DNA of 5,384 bases from Micrococcales bacterium (GTDB taxonomy: Bacteria > Actinomycetota > Actinomycetes > Actinomycetales > Dermatophilaceae): assembly GCA_030452775.1 (NCBI GenBank), contig JAKDLQ010000163.1, forward strand, positions 1 to 5,384, written 5' to 3'. The position numbers and the translations under genes are program-made. Numbering within the stretch: the first letter of the stretch is position 1; each line of letters begins with the position of its first letter. The notes below the pieces were generated by a model. It saw only the letters and a program-made list of their open reading frames with translations. It was not told where the DNA came from and ran no database searches. This document shows positions 1 through 5,384 of the stretch, one piece after another.

Positions 1-797
1 GTGCCCCCACACCCGTCGCGCTCGCGGCGGTCGTCGCGCTCACGCTGTCGGCATGCGGCAGCAACAACGAGACGACCACGGCTGGTGACAAGCCCGCCCC
101 GGGAACGGCAGGCTCGAGCTCGGCCGCGGGCGGCGTGACCGGGACCGTGACGGTCCTCGCCGCCGCCTCGCTCACCGAGTCCTTCGACCAGATCAAGGCG
201 GACTTCGAGGCGGCCAACCCCGGCGCGACGATCGAGGTCTCCTACGGCTCGAGCGCGACGCTCGTCCAGCAGGTCAACGGTGGCGCCCCTGCCAACGTCA
301 TCGCCCTCGCGGGTGAGGCCGCAGCGGAGCCACTCGACAGGGCCAAGGTCAAGCAGAGTTCCGTCTTTGCCACGAACACGCTCGAGATCGCGGTGCCCGA
401 GGGCAATCCCGGCAAGGTCACCGGCATCGCCGACTTCGGCAAGGCAGACCTGCGGCTCGTGCTCTGCGAGGCGAGCGTCCCCTGTGGCAAGGCGGCCGCG
501 ACAACGCTCGAGAAGGCCAAGGTCAACCCGTCCATCGACTCCTTCGGCTCTGACGTCAAGGCCACCCTGAGATTCGTCGAGCAGGACGAGGCCGATGCGG
601 CGATCGTCTACCGGTCGGACGTCGCCTCCGCCAAGGACGCGGTGGAAGGTGTCGAGATCCCGGCAAATGTCAACACCTCCCTGCGCTACCCGATCATCCG
701 CCTCGACGACAAGCCGGCCACGAGCGCCTTCGTCGACTACGTGACGTCCGATAAGGGGAGCGCGACCGTGCAGTCCTTCGGTCTCGGCGCCCCGTGA
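1..797 (+). CDS. modA: ModA, molybdate-binding lipoprotein of the ABC importer (5' partial)
   Basis: Extracytoplasmic solute-binding protein that captures molybdate (possibly tungstate) and delivers it to ModB. The frame is open from position 3 to the TGA at 795-797, giving 264 visible residues; the start codon lies upstream of the window. The first visible residues are a hydrophobic signal-peptide core ending in a lipobox, LSAC, with the acceptor Cys at 54-56. A Thr/Ala/Gly/Ser-rich linker follows, so the mature protein is probably a membrane-anchored lipoprotein. ModA hallmarks follow: AAASLTESF (visible residues 53-61), SYGSSATL (80-87), SVPCGKAA (158-165) and ADAAIVYRSD (197-206), which match the segments supplying the oxyanion-binding Ser, Ser, Ala/Val and Tyr in known ModA proteins. 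The two cysteines in LCEASVPCG could form a disulfide, as in related actinobacterial ModA. The usual GAPADVFASAD segment here reads GAPANVIALAG. The GTG at 135 is an internal Val, not the start. Family assignment is firm; molybdate over tungstate is inferred. Confidence 0.93.
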   Translation, partial: APTPVALAAVVALTLSACGSNNETTTAGDKPAPGTAGSSSAAGGVTGTVTVLAAASLTESFDQIKADFEAANPGATIEVSYGSSATLVQQVNGGAPANVIALAGEAAAEPLDRAKVKQSSVFATNTLEIAVPEGNPGKVTGIADFGKADLRLVLCEASVPCGKAAATTLEKAKVNPSIDSFGSDVKATLRFVEQDEADAAIVYRSDVASAKDAVEGVEIPANVNTSLRYPIIRLDDKPATSAFVDYVTSDKGSATVQSFGLGAP

Positions 798-819
798 TCA
801 CCGGACCTCACAACGCCCC

Positions 820-1593
820 ATGAGGTGGCGCTCACGCATCGTCCTCGGGGTGCCGGCGGCGATCGGCGTGCTCCTGCTGCTCGTCCCGCTCGCTGCGCTG
901 CTCCTGCGGGCGGACTGGACGCGGGTGATTCCCGACCTCGGGAGCGACATCGCCGGCCCCGCCCTACGCCTGTCCCTGCTGACCACGACCACCAGTGCCG
1001 TGCTGTGCCTGCTGCTCGGCACCCCGCTGGCGTGGCTGTTGGCGCGGTCCGAACACCCGGCGATGAGATGGCTGCGCGCACTACTGACGGTGCCGCTCGT
1101 GCTGCCCCCCGTCGTGGGCGGCGTGGCCCTGCTCATGACCTGGGGCCGGAACGGGCTGATCGGCCAGTACCTCGAGGGGTTCGGCATCCAGATCACCTTC
1201 ACGACCGTCGCCGTTGTCCTGGCCGAGACCTTCGTCTCCCTCCCCTTCTACGTGCTCGCGGTCGAAGGCTCGATGCGCGGCCTCGACGAGCGGCTCGAGT
1301 CGGTGGCTCGCACTCTGGGCGCCAGCGACCTGCGTTACCTGCGCACCGTCGCCCTCCCGCTCGTGCTCCCCGGCATCGCGAGCGGCCTCGCCCTGGCGTG
1401 GGCCAGGGCGCTCGGCGAGTTCGGCGCGACCATCACCTTCGCCGGCAACTTCCCGGGCCGCACCCAGACCGCCCCGCTCGCCGTCTATGTCGGCCTGCAG
1501 CACGACCTGCAGATCGCGATCTCGATCAGCATCGCACTGCTCGCGGTGAGCGTCATCGTGCTCGGGCTGCTTCGCGGACGGTGGATCCGATGA
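820..1593 (+). CDS. modB: ModB, molybdate ABC transporter permease
   Basis: Inner-membrane permease that forms the molybdate channel as a homodimer bound to two ModC subunits. The product is 257 aa with hydrophobic segments at about 8-29, 49-75, 86-108, 124-148, 181-198 and 232-251. The cytoplasmic coupling loop has the binding-protein-dependent permease (EAA-loop) pattern: SVARTLGAS at 161-169 with its conserved Gly, then VALPLVLPGI at 177-186. It is followed by ARALGEFGATITFAGN (195-210), a segment characteristic of ModB/CysT/ThiP-type permeases. The ATG at 820 lies 22 nt after the modA stop. No good Shine-Dalgarno sequence is visible before it, so translation may be coupled to modA. The stop overlaps the modC start (ATGA at 1590-1593). 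The order modA-modB-modC supports molybdate rather than sulfate specificity. Confidence 0.93.
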   Translation: MRWRSRIVLGVPAAIGVLLLLVPLAALLLRADWTRVIPDLGSDIAGPALRLSLLTTTTSAVLCLLLGTPLAWLLARSEHPAMRWLRALLTVPLVLPPVVGGVALLMTWGRNGLIGQYLEGFGIQITFTTVAVVLAETFVSLPFYVLAVEGSMRGLDERLESVARTLGASDLRYLRTVALPLVLPGIASGLALAWARALGEFGATITFAGNFPGRTQTAPLAVYVGLQHDLQIAISISIALLAVSVIVLGLLRGRWIR

Positions 1594-2666
1594 CCCACCC
1601 GCCCCCGGCCCGCCACGGACTCGCCGCCCGGATCGCCCTGACCCGCGGACGAGTGGCGGTCGATGTGGGCCTGCGGGCCGAGCCCGGAGAGATCATCGGG
1701 ATACTCGGCCCCAACGGCGGCGGCAAGACCAGCGCCGTGCTCGCCCTCGCCGGTGTGCTGCCGCTCGAGTCGGGCCACGTCCGGGTCGGTGGTGAGGAAT
1801 GGGAGGTCCCCGGGCGCACGCGCCTCGTGCCCGAGGCTCGCCACGTCGGGCTGATGCTCGCGGACCCGCTGCTCTTCCCCAATCTCAGCGCCCTCGACAA
1901 CGTCGCCTACGGACCACGTAGTCGAGGACGCGCCCGCGTGGCCGCCCGAGAGCGCGCCAAGACCGAGCTGGCCAGCGTCGGCCTCACCGACCATGCGGCG
2001 ATGAAGCCCAGGCAGCTGTCCTCCGGCCAGGCCGCCCGCGTGGCGCTTGCCCGCGCCCTGGCGACCGATCCGCTCCTGCTCCTGCTCGACGAGCCCCTCG
2101 CCGCCCTCGACCCGGAGACCCGCGCGCGGACTCGCTCGGACCTCGCAGCCAGGCTCACGGCATACGGCGGGATGGTGGTGCTCGTGACGCACGACCCGCT
2201 CGATGCCCTGACGCTCGCGGACCGCCTCGTCTTCATCGAGGACGGCCGGGTCACCCAGGCCGGCTCCCCGGCCGAGATCCTCCGCGAGCCTCGCACTCCC
2301 TACGTCGGTACCGTCGTTGGGCTCAACCTGTATGCCGCTCAAGGAGATTCGCGCGGGCATGTTGCCATGGAGGATGGCGGGGCTCTCGTCACGACGGATG
2401 CCAGCGAGGGCAGGGTGTGGGCGACCGTGCCGCCGAGCGCGGTCGCGCTGCACCGGCACGCTCCGGAGGGGTCGCCGCGCAACAACTGGCGGTTGCGGAT
2501 CACCGACGTCACTCTGCAGGGGCAGTCGGCCCGGGTCGGCCTGAGCGGCGAGATCATCATGACGGCCGAGGTGACGCTCGCGTCCGTCACGGCACTCGGA
2601 CTGCTCGTCGGCGACGAGGTGTGGGCGTCGGTCAAGGCGACCGAGGTGCGCACCTACCCCCGCTGA
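1590..2666 (+). CDS. modC: ModC, molybdate ABC transporter ATPase with TOBE domain
   Basis: ATPase that powers molybdate import through ModB; 358 aa. The ATG at 1590 overlaps the modB stop and has GGTGG 5 nt upstream as a possible ribosome site. The frame is open well upstream, so the start was chosen by the overlap and by homology. Nucleotide-binding domain, about 1-240: Walker A GPNGGGKT at 40-47, signature LSSGQ at 143-147, Walker B LLLLLDE ending at E168, D-loop ALD at 172-174 and switch His at 201. A C-terminal molybdate-binding-type TOBE domain spans about 295-355, starting at GSPRNN and ending near VWASVKATEV. Two motif changes stand out. The segment that normally reads VGxxxQDPLLFP reads VGLMLADPLLFP, so the Q-loop Gln is Ala91 (GCG at 1860-1862), and the third signature residue is Ser instead of Gly. 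The rest of the ATPase looks intact, so it is probably functional. Confidence 0.94.
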   Translation: MTHPPPARHGLAARIALTRGRVAVDVGLRAEPGEIIGILGPNGGGKTSAVLALAGVLPLESGHVRVGGEEWEVPGRTRLVPEARHVGLMLADPLLFPNLSALDNVAYGPRSRGRARVAARERAKTELASVGLTDHAAMKPRQLSSGQAARVALARALATDPLLLLLDEPLAALDPETRARTRSDLAARLTAYGGMVVLVTHDPLDALTLADRLVFIEDGRVTQAGSPAEILREPRTPYVGTVVGLNLYAAQGDSRGHVAMEDGGALVTTDASEGRVWATVPPSAVALHRHAPEGSPRNNWRLRITDVTLQGQSARVGLSGEIIMTAEVTLASVTALGLLVGDEVWASVKATEVRTYPR

Positions 2667-2678
2667 CTCGTCCACTGA

Positions 2679-2707
2679 CCCGGCACCGACCTGGAACCCG
2701 GGCCGGG
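2679..2707 (+). terminator. possible terminator hairpin after modC
   Basis: A perfect 6-bp GC stem, CCCGGC (2679-2684) with GCCGGG (2702-2707), encloses a 17-nt loop and starts 12 nt after the modC stop. It lies in the 76-nt gap between convergent modC and the small membrane-protein gene. Alternative pairings exist in the same GC-rich stretch, for example CCGACC (2686-2691) with GGTCGG (2732-2737). There is no T-tract, which is common for actinobacterial terminators but makes the call weak. Confidence 0.25.
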
Positions 2708-2742
2708 CGCGGGTACGGGCACGGCAGACCCGGTCGGGGCGA

Positions 2743-3012
2743 TCAGACGACATCCTTGGGCGACCTCGCCAGCCACGCACGCCAGCCGGCAGTCACGATG
2801 ACAGCGCCGACCAGCGAACCGATGATGCCGCTCGGGCGCAGCGCGATCCCGTCGCCCGCGAGGAGGCTCGCCAGCAGTCCGCCGACGAACGAGCCCACGA
2901 GCCCGGCCACGATGGCCGCCGTCCAGTCGATGCTGCCGGCCTTCCCGCCGAGGACCAACTGGGCCGCGGCGCCGATGAGCATGCCGAAGAGGATGAGGCC
3001 GATGAAGAGCAT
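2743..3012 (-). CDS. GlsB/YeaQ/YmgE-family small membrane protein
   Basis: Small integral membrane protein of the family called transglycosylase-associated or GlsB/YeaQ/YmgE stress-response proteins; the biochemical role of the family is not established. With the ATG at 3010-3012 it has 89 aa, in the usual family range. It shows three hydrophobic, glycine-rich segments at about 2-21, 31-52 and 61-77. The first contains GLILFGMLIGA and ends in LGGKAG, and the second contains GLVGSFVGG, both typical of the family. A longer reading from an ATG at 3031-3033 adds seven residues (MLPYAPR). The shorter start is preferred because a TATGCT hexamer sits 6 nt upstream of it, inside the longer reading. 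The gene is convergent with modC and divergent from the hydrolase at 3081, so it is probably monocistronic. A link to stress is known only from family naming. Confidence 0.85.
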   Translation of the reverse strand: MLFIGLILFGMLIGAAAQLVLGGKAGSIDWTAAIVAGLVGSFVGGLLASLLAGDGIALRPSGIIGSLVGAVIVTAGWRAWLARSPKDVV

Positions 3013-3018
3013 GCGTGG

Positions 3019-3024
3019 AGCATA
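3019..3024 (-). promoter_or_regulatory. putative -10 element for the GlsB-like gene (leaderless start)
   Basis: On the - strand this reads TATGCT, fitting the actinobacterial TANNNT -10 pattern, and ends 6 nt before the ATG at 3012. Transcription would begin at or next to the start codon. No convincing -35 was seen at 16-18 bp, so the call rests on the hexamer, its spacing and the same arrangement at neighbouring genes. Confidence 0.45.
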
Positions 3025-3067
3025 CGGGAGCATCGCCTCGGCGGAAGGCGACCCGATCCCTGACTGG

Positions 3068-3073
3068 TAGCGT
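3068..3073 (+). promoter_or_regulatory. putative -10 element for the alpha/beta hydrolase gene (leaderless start)
   Basis: TAGCGT, preceded by GG, ends 7 nt before the GTG at 3081. It fits TANNNT and would place the transcript start at the start codon. There is no clear -35. Together with the - strand hexamer at 3019-3024 it would make a compact divergent promoter region of about 70 bp. Confidence 0.45.
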
Positions 3074-3080
3074 CACGGCC

Positions 3081-3866
3081 GTGCTCGGCCGCGCGGCAGT
3101 GCTCCGCTACCTCAGACGCTCGATCTACCCGGCGCCTGCGGCTCGGCCCGTCGAACTCCCGGCGGGTGCCGAGATCGTGCGGACTGACGGCACGGAGCCT
3201 GCGTTCGCAGTGCACGCGGCCGCCGCTGGTGACGCGTGCACGGTCGTGTACTTCCACGGCAACGGTGAACAGCTCAGCGACACCGGCTCGCTCAGGGCGT
3301 CGATCGTGGACGCCGGCCTCGGGTTCGTCGCCGTGGAGTACCCGGGCTATGGGCTCGCCGCCGCTCAGGATCCGAGCGAGGCGAACTTGTACCGGGCCGC
3401 CGCCGCGATGTTGGACCACCTGCATGGCACGCGAGGGCTCCACGCGGAACGCACCGTCCTGCTCGGGCACTCTCTCGGAACCGCTGTCGCCGTCGAGATG
3501 GCCACACGTGGGTATGCCTGCCGGCTCGTCCTGTCTGCGCCGTTCACCTCGACCGCCGACATGGTGCGCCATCTCACTCCCTACCTTCCGGCCGGGCTGA
3601 TCGCAGCGGGGGAACGGCTCGACAGTCTGGCCAAGGCACCGCGAGTGGAGGTTCCCACGCTGCTGATCCACGGAGCGCAGGACGAGGTGGTGCCAGTGTG
3701 GATGAGCGCAACGCTGACCGACAACCTGCGCCACGCCCACCGGGTAGTCCTGCCCGGTCGCGGTCACAACGACGTCGAGGACGCGATCTCACGGGCGGCC
3801 GTGATCGCGGCGACCGAGCCACCCGAACGTTGGGCCATACTGCTGACCGGCCCGAGGACCGCGTAG
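3081..3866 (+). CDS. alpha/beta hydrolase, BEM46/ABHD13-like
   Basis: Predicted serine hydrolase of the alpha/beta-hydrolase fold, substrate unknown. From GTG 3081 the product is 261 aa. The visible catalytic set is complete: oxyanion-hole HGNG at 59-62, nucleophile elbow GHSLG at 129-133 (Ser131), acid in HGAQDEVVP (Asp201) and His in GRGHND (His229). The HGNG, YPGYG (88-92) and GHND motifs resemble the BEM46-like group, whose bacterial members are mostly uncharacterised. The short N-terminus (LRYLRRSIYPAP) may associate with the membrane, as BEM46 relatives have an N-terminal anchor, but no clear transmembrane helix or signal peptide is seen. The frame extends to a GTG at 3015. The start at 3081 is preferred because TAGCGT lies 7 nt upstream and because the longer version would run through the promoter region shared with the divergent membrane-protein gene. 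It could be an esterase, lipase or thioesterase. Confidence 0.85.
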   Translation: MLGRAAVLRYLRRSIYPAPAARPVELPAGAEIVRTDGTEPAFAVHAAAAGDACTVVYFHGNGEQLSDTGSLRASIVDAGLGFVAVEYPGYGLAAAQDPSEANLYRAAAAMLDHLHGTRGLHAERTVLLGHSLGTAVAVEMATRGYACRLVLSAPFTSTADMVRHLTPYLPAGLIAAGERLDSLAKAPRVEVPTLLIHGAQDEVVPVWMSATLTDNLRHAHRVVLPGRGHNDVEDAISRAAVIAATEPPERWAILLTGPRTA

Positions 3867-3951
3867 CCGCACTCGAGGCTTGCGTCACAGGACTCAGAGG
3901 GACCTCACGTGGGACTACTGCAACGGCGGGGCCTGGGGGCGGAACATCGGG

Positions 3952-3957
3952 GACAAT
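3952..3957 (+). promoter_or_regulatory. putative -10 element for arfB (leaderless start)
   Basis: GACAAT (in GGGGACAATGGCGGG) ends 6 nt before the ATG at 3964. It matches the -10 consensus at four of six positions, but its first base is G, so it is a weaker case than its neighbours. No -35 was found. The preceding 97 nt from the hydrolase stop hold no gene I can support. Confidence 0.35.
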
Positions 3958-3963
3958 GGCGGG

Positions 3964-4419
3964 ATGAACGAACCCGGGCAGGACCTCGTGCTGGCGTCGG
4001 GTCCCGGCCTGCGCGGTGGCCTTGTGATCCCTGCCGCCGAGCTCGTCGAGCGCTTCAGCAGGGCGGGCGGACCCGGCGGCCAAGGGGTCAACACGGCTGA
4101 CAGCCGCGTCGAGCTGGTATTCGACCCGGCCGCGAGCGCAGCCTTCACACCAGCTCAGCGTGAACGGGTCCTGCGCACGCTCCAGGGCCGACTCGTCGGT
4201 GGGCAGTTGCGTCTCGTCGGCTCGGAGCACCGAGCGCAACGGCGCAACCGCGCAGCCGTCCGCGAGCGCCTGGCCGCGCTCCTGAAAGAGGCCCTGACGC
4301 CGACGTCACCGCGTCGGGAGACCCGCCCTACCCGAGGCTCGCAGACCCGGCGGCTCGAGGCCAAGCGGCGGCGCAGTGCGCTCAAGTCGGGTCGGCGACC
4401 CGTCACTCCTACCGAGTGA
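3964..4419 (+). CDS. arfB: ArfB-type alternative ribosome-rescue peptidyl-tRNA hydrolase
   Basis: Release-factor-like protein that frees ribosomes stalled on mRNAs lacking a stop codon by hydrolysing peptidyl-tRNA in the P site; it acts in the cytoplasm on 70S ribosomes. The product is 151 aa, close to E. coli ArfB/YaeJ (140 aa), and has no codon-recognition domain. The catalytic GGQ is at 38-40 within RAGGPGGQGVNTADSRVEL (33-51), the class I release-factor signature. The basic C-terminus, with RPTRGSQTRRLEAKRRR at 121-137, matches the tail that ArfB inserts into the empty mRNA entry channel. The frame is open back to an ATG at 3880, but those 28 residues (rich in Trp, Asn and Gly) do not resemble the family and would span the likely promoter, so ATG 3964 was chosen. 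The gene is convergent with tetR, with 23 nt between the stops. Whether tmRNA is the main rescue route in this organism cannot be seen here. Confidence 0.92.
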   Translation: MNEPGQDLVLASGPGLRGGLVIPAAELVERFSRAGGPGGQGVNTADSRVELVFDPAASAAFTPAQRERVLRTLQGRLVGGQLRLVGSEHRAQRRNRAAVRERLAALLKEALTPTSPRRETRPTRGSQTRRLEAKRRRSALKSGRRPVTPTE

Positions 4420-4442
4420 GCCGGTGGTGGACACATCGGGTC

Positions 4443-5018
4443 TCACGCGGGAGGGGAAGTTGGTGGTGGTCGGAGTGCTTGTTCGTAGAGGTCGACGGCT
4501 GTGACGAGCTGGGTGGGGGTGGTTCCGAGCCGCATCTGGAGGGTGATGCCGTCGAGGTGGATGGCTGAGTAGGTGACGAGGTCGTCTAGCGGCAGGTCGG
4601 TACGCACGAGTCCTTGCTCCTGCTGGGTGCGCAGGTGGTTGCGGATGGCCTCGACGATGAGGTCGCCACGGCGCGCCCAGCGGGCCCGGAAGTCGGGGTC
4701 GGTGAGCAGTTGGCGCCCGACCTCGAGGTAGCTGGCGGTGTAGGCAGGCTGGGCGCCGGTGTGGTGCTCCACGATCGCGCGCAGGCCGCCGGCCGACCAC
4801 AGGCGGGCGGTGTGGGCGGTGTCTTCTTCGGCGAGGGCGACGAAGATGTCGAGCTTCGTGTCGAAGTAGTTGAAGATCGCGCCGCTGGACATGCCCGTCT
4901 CTCGCTCCAGGTCGCGGATTGTCGTGGCCTGGTAGCCGCGGCGGGCGAAGCACGCCCGTGCGGCGTTCAGCACCTGGCTGTGGCGGGCCGCTTTGTGCGC
5001 ATCAGAAACCCGGGGCAT
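4443..5018 (-). CDS. TetR-family transcriptional regulator
   Basis: One-component DNA-binding regulator, probably a repressor of the divergent MFS transporter gene at 5062. From the ATG at 5016-5018 the product is 191 aa, typical for TetR proteins. The N-terminal domain shows VLNAARACFARRGYQATTI (17-34, helix 1 into helix 2). The helix-turn-helix is at about 32-52, TTIRDLERETGMSSGAIFNY, followed by FDTKLDIF, the usual start of helix 4. The C-terminal part, about 70-185, is a helical ligand-binding and dimerisation domain with no recognisable ligand signature. A GTG at 5022-5024 in frame would add two residues. The ATG is preferred because TAAACT ends 6 nt before it, whereas the GTG directly adjoins that hexamer. 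The ligand is unknown; drug or metabolite sensing is the usual role for this arrangement. Confidence 0.92.
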   Translation of the reverse strand: MPRVSDAHKAARHSQVLNAARACFARRGYQATTIRDLERETGMSSGAIFNYFDTKLDIFVALAEEDTAHTARLWSAGGLRAIVEHHTGAQPAYTASYLEVGRQLLTDPDFRARWARRGDLIVEAIRNHLRTQQEQGLVRTDLPLDDLVTYSAIHLDGITLQMRLGTTPTQLVTAVDLYEQALRPPPTSPPA

Positions 5019-5024
5019 ACCCAC

Positions 5025-5030
5025 AGTTTA
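5025..5030 (-). promoter_or_regulatory. putative -10 element for tetR
   Basis: On the - strand this reads TAAACT (TANNNT pattern), ending 6 nt before the tetR ATG at 5018. It overlaps the -35 hexamer of the divergent transporter promoter by 4 bp, so the two promoters probably compete or are co-regulated. No good tetR -35 was recognised. Confidence 0.5.
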
Positions 5031-5055
5031 CAAAACCGAGTACGCGTTTTATTTT
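5027..5055 (+). promoter_or_regulatory. promoter of the MFS transporter gene
   Basis: TTTACA (5027-5032) matches the -35 consensus TTGACA at five of six positions. It is followed by exactly 17 bp and by TATTTT (5050-5055), matching TATAAT at four of six. The -10 ends 6 nt before the ATG at 5062, so the transcript is probably leaderless. The GGTGG touching the ATG is too close to serve as a ribosome site. The AT-rich stretch is conspicuous in otherwise very GC-rich DNA. Confidence 0.7.
5033..5050 (+). promoter_or_regulatory. probable TetR operator, 18-bp imperfect palindrome
   Basis: AAACCGAGTACGCGTTTT is symmetric about 5041/5042. Seven of nine base pairs match across the axis; the mismatched pairs are 5036/5047 and 5039/5044. 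Length and symmetry fit TetR-family operators. It fills the spacer between the -35 and -10 of the transporter promoter and adjoins the tetR -10 region, so a bound dimer could block both genes. That the neighbouring TetR protein binds here is an inference from position. Confidence 0.65.
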
Positions 5056-5061
5056 AGGTGG

Positions 5062-5384
5062 ATGAGCTCGCTCCGCTCCCTCCAGTCCGTGCCGGGCCTA
5101 CGCCCACTGCTGGTGGCAGAGATCGCCTCATCGTTCGCGCTGGCGGTCCAGGCGCTGGCCATTCCATGGCTGGTGCTGACCAGTGGGGGCAGCCCCACCC
5201 AGGTCGGGGTGGTGATGACCGCCGAGCTCGCCTCGGCCCTCGTGCTCGGGATTCCCTTCGGCAGCGTCGTGCAACGGGTCGGCGCCCGGCGGTGGATGAT
5301 CGGCTCGGACCTGGCCAGTGTCGCCCTCGTGGTCACGATCGGCGCCCAGGCCGTCGGTATCGCGCAGGGCGCGCTCGAGCAGGC
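5062..5384 (+). CDS. MFS transporter, N-terminal part (3' partial)
   Basis: Start of a major facilitator superfamily permease, probably an exporter; 107 complete codons are present and the frame is still open at the window edge. Hydrophobic segments lie at about residues 15-39 (LLVAEIASSF onward, then ALAIPWLVLTSGGSPTQVG), 46-69 and 81-100. The loop between helices 2 and 3, GSVVQRVGARRWMIGSD (67-83), is at the position of MFS motif A (GxLaDRxGRR). Its Gly, Arg, Gly and Arg-Arg are kept, but Gln71 replaces the usual Asp. The IPWLVL...SPT segment is common in MFS efflux proteins of actinobacteria. The ATG at 5062 was chosen because it lies 6 nt after a good promoter. Divergence from tetR across a shared operator suggests repression lifted by a ligand, perhaps the transported compound. 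The substrate cannot be told from this fragment. Confidence 0.85.
   Translation, partial: MSSLRSLQSVPGLRPLLVAEIASSFALAVQALAIPWLVLTSGGSPTQVGVVMTAELASALVLGIPFGSVVQRVGARRWMIGSDLASVALVVTIGAQAVGIAQGALEQ

Noticed and set aside
825..1589. A + strand reading frame through modB that is continuous with modC, suggesting a 613-aa fusion
   Set aside because: The first 255 residues are Arg/Pro/Ala-rich out-of-frame translation of modB. The genuine modC begins at the ATGA overlap at 1590.
1485..2780. 431-aa antisense frame opposite modB/modC
   Set aside because: It has low-complexity Arg/Gly/Glu composition and no domain pattern, and it mirrors the strongly coding modC frame. It is a GC-bias artefact.
2793..3767. 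324-aa antisense frame opposite the hydrolase
   Set aside because: It lies opposite a hydrolase with a complete catalytic triad and shows no recognisable motif of its own.
3867..3963. Searched the gap between the hydrolase and arfB for a terminator or small gene; CACGTG palindrome at 3906-3911
   Set aside because: It is a single 6-bp palindrome with no longer stem, and no plausible small ORF was found. The in-frame extension of arfB here lacks family similarity.
4416..4446. Possible terminator between convergent arfB and tetR: GTGAG (4416-4420) with CTCAC (4442-4446)
   Set aside because: There are only 5 bp with a 21-nt loop, no extension and no T-tract, and the arms overlap the ends of both coding regions. 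It is too weak to annotate.
4614..5057. 147-aa + strand frame opposite tetR
   Set aside because: It is Val/Gly/Ala-rich with no family resemblance, and it covers both the clear TetR coding frame and the AT-rich control region.

Overview
The window is very GC-rich, with GC-biased third codon positions, GTG starts and long spurious antisense ORFs. This fits a high-GC actinomycete (Actinomycetota); the genus cannot be fixed from the sequence. It holds eight protein genes, the first and last cut by the window edges. No RNA gene, insertion sequence, CRISPR array or phage gene was seen.

Positions 1-2666 are a molybdate ABC importer operon on the + strand: modA (substrate-binding lipoprotein, start codon outside the window), modB (permease) and modC (ATPase with a C-terminal TOBE domain). 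modB follows modA by 22 nt, and modC overlaps the modB stop by an ATGA. ModC lacks the usual Q-loop glutamine (Ala instead) and has LSSGQ in place of LSGGQ.

Positions 2667-3963 hold a small GlsB/YeaQ/YmgE-type membrane protein on the - strand, convergent with modC, and a divergently transcribed BEM46-like alpha/beta hydrolase on the + strand. Positions 3964-4419 encode an ArfB-type ribosome-rescue peptidyl-tRNA hydrolase with a GGQ motif.

Positions 4443-5384 are a classic regulator/transporter pair: a TetR-family repressor (- strand) and a divergent MFS transporter cut by the window end. The 43 bp between them are AT-rich. They carry a good promoter for the transporter (TTTACA, 17 bp, TATTTT), an 18-bp imperfect palindrome filling its spacer, and a -10-like element for tetR that overlaps the transporter's -35. 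This suggests that the repressor controls both genes by occluding the promoters.

The five genes outside the mod operon that have their start in the window all show a -10-like hexamer ending 6-7 nt before the chosen start codon. This suggests leaderless transcripts and was used to choose starts. No new multi-gene system was found; the most notable points are the ModC motif changes and the compact tetR/MFS control region.
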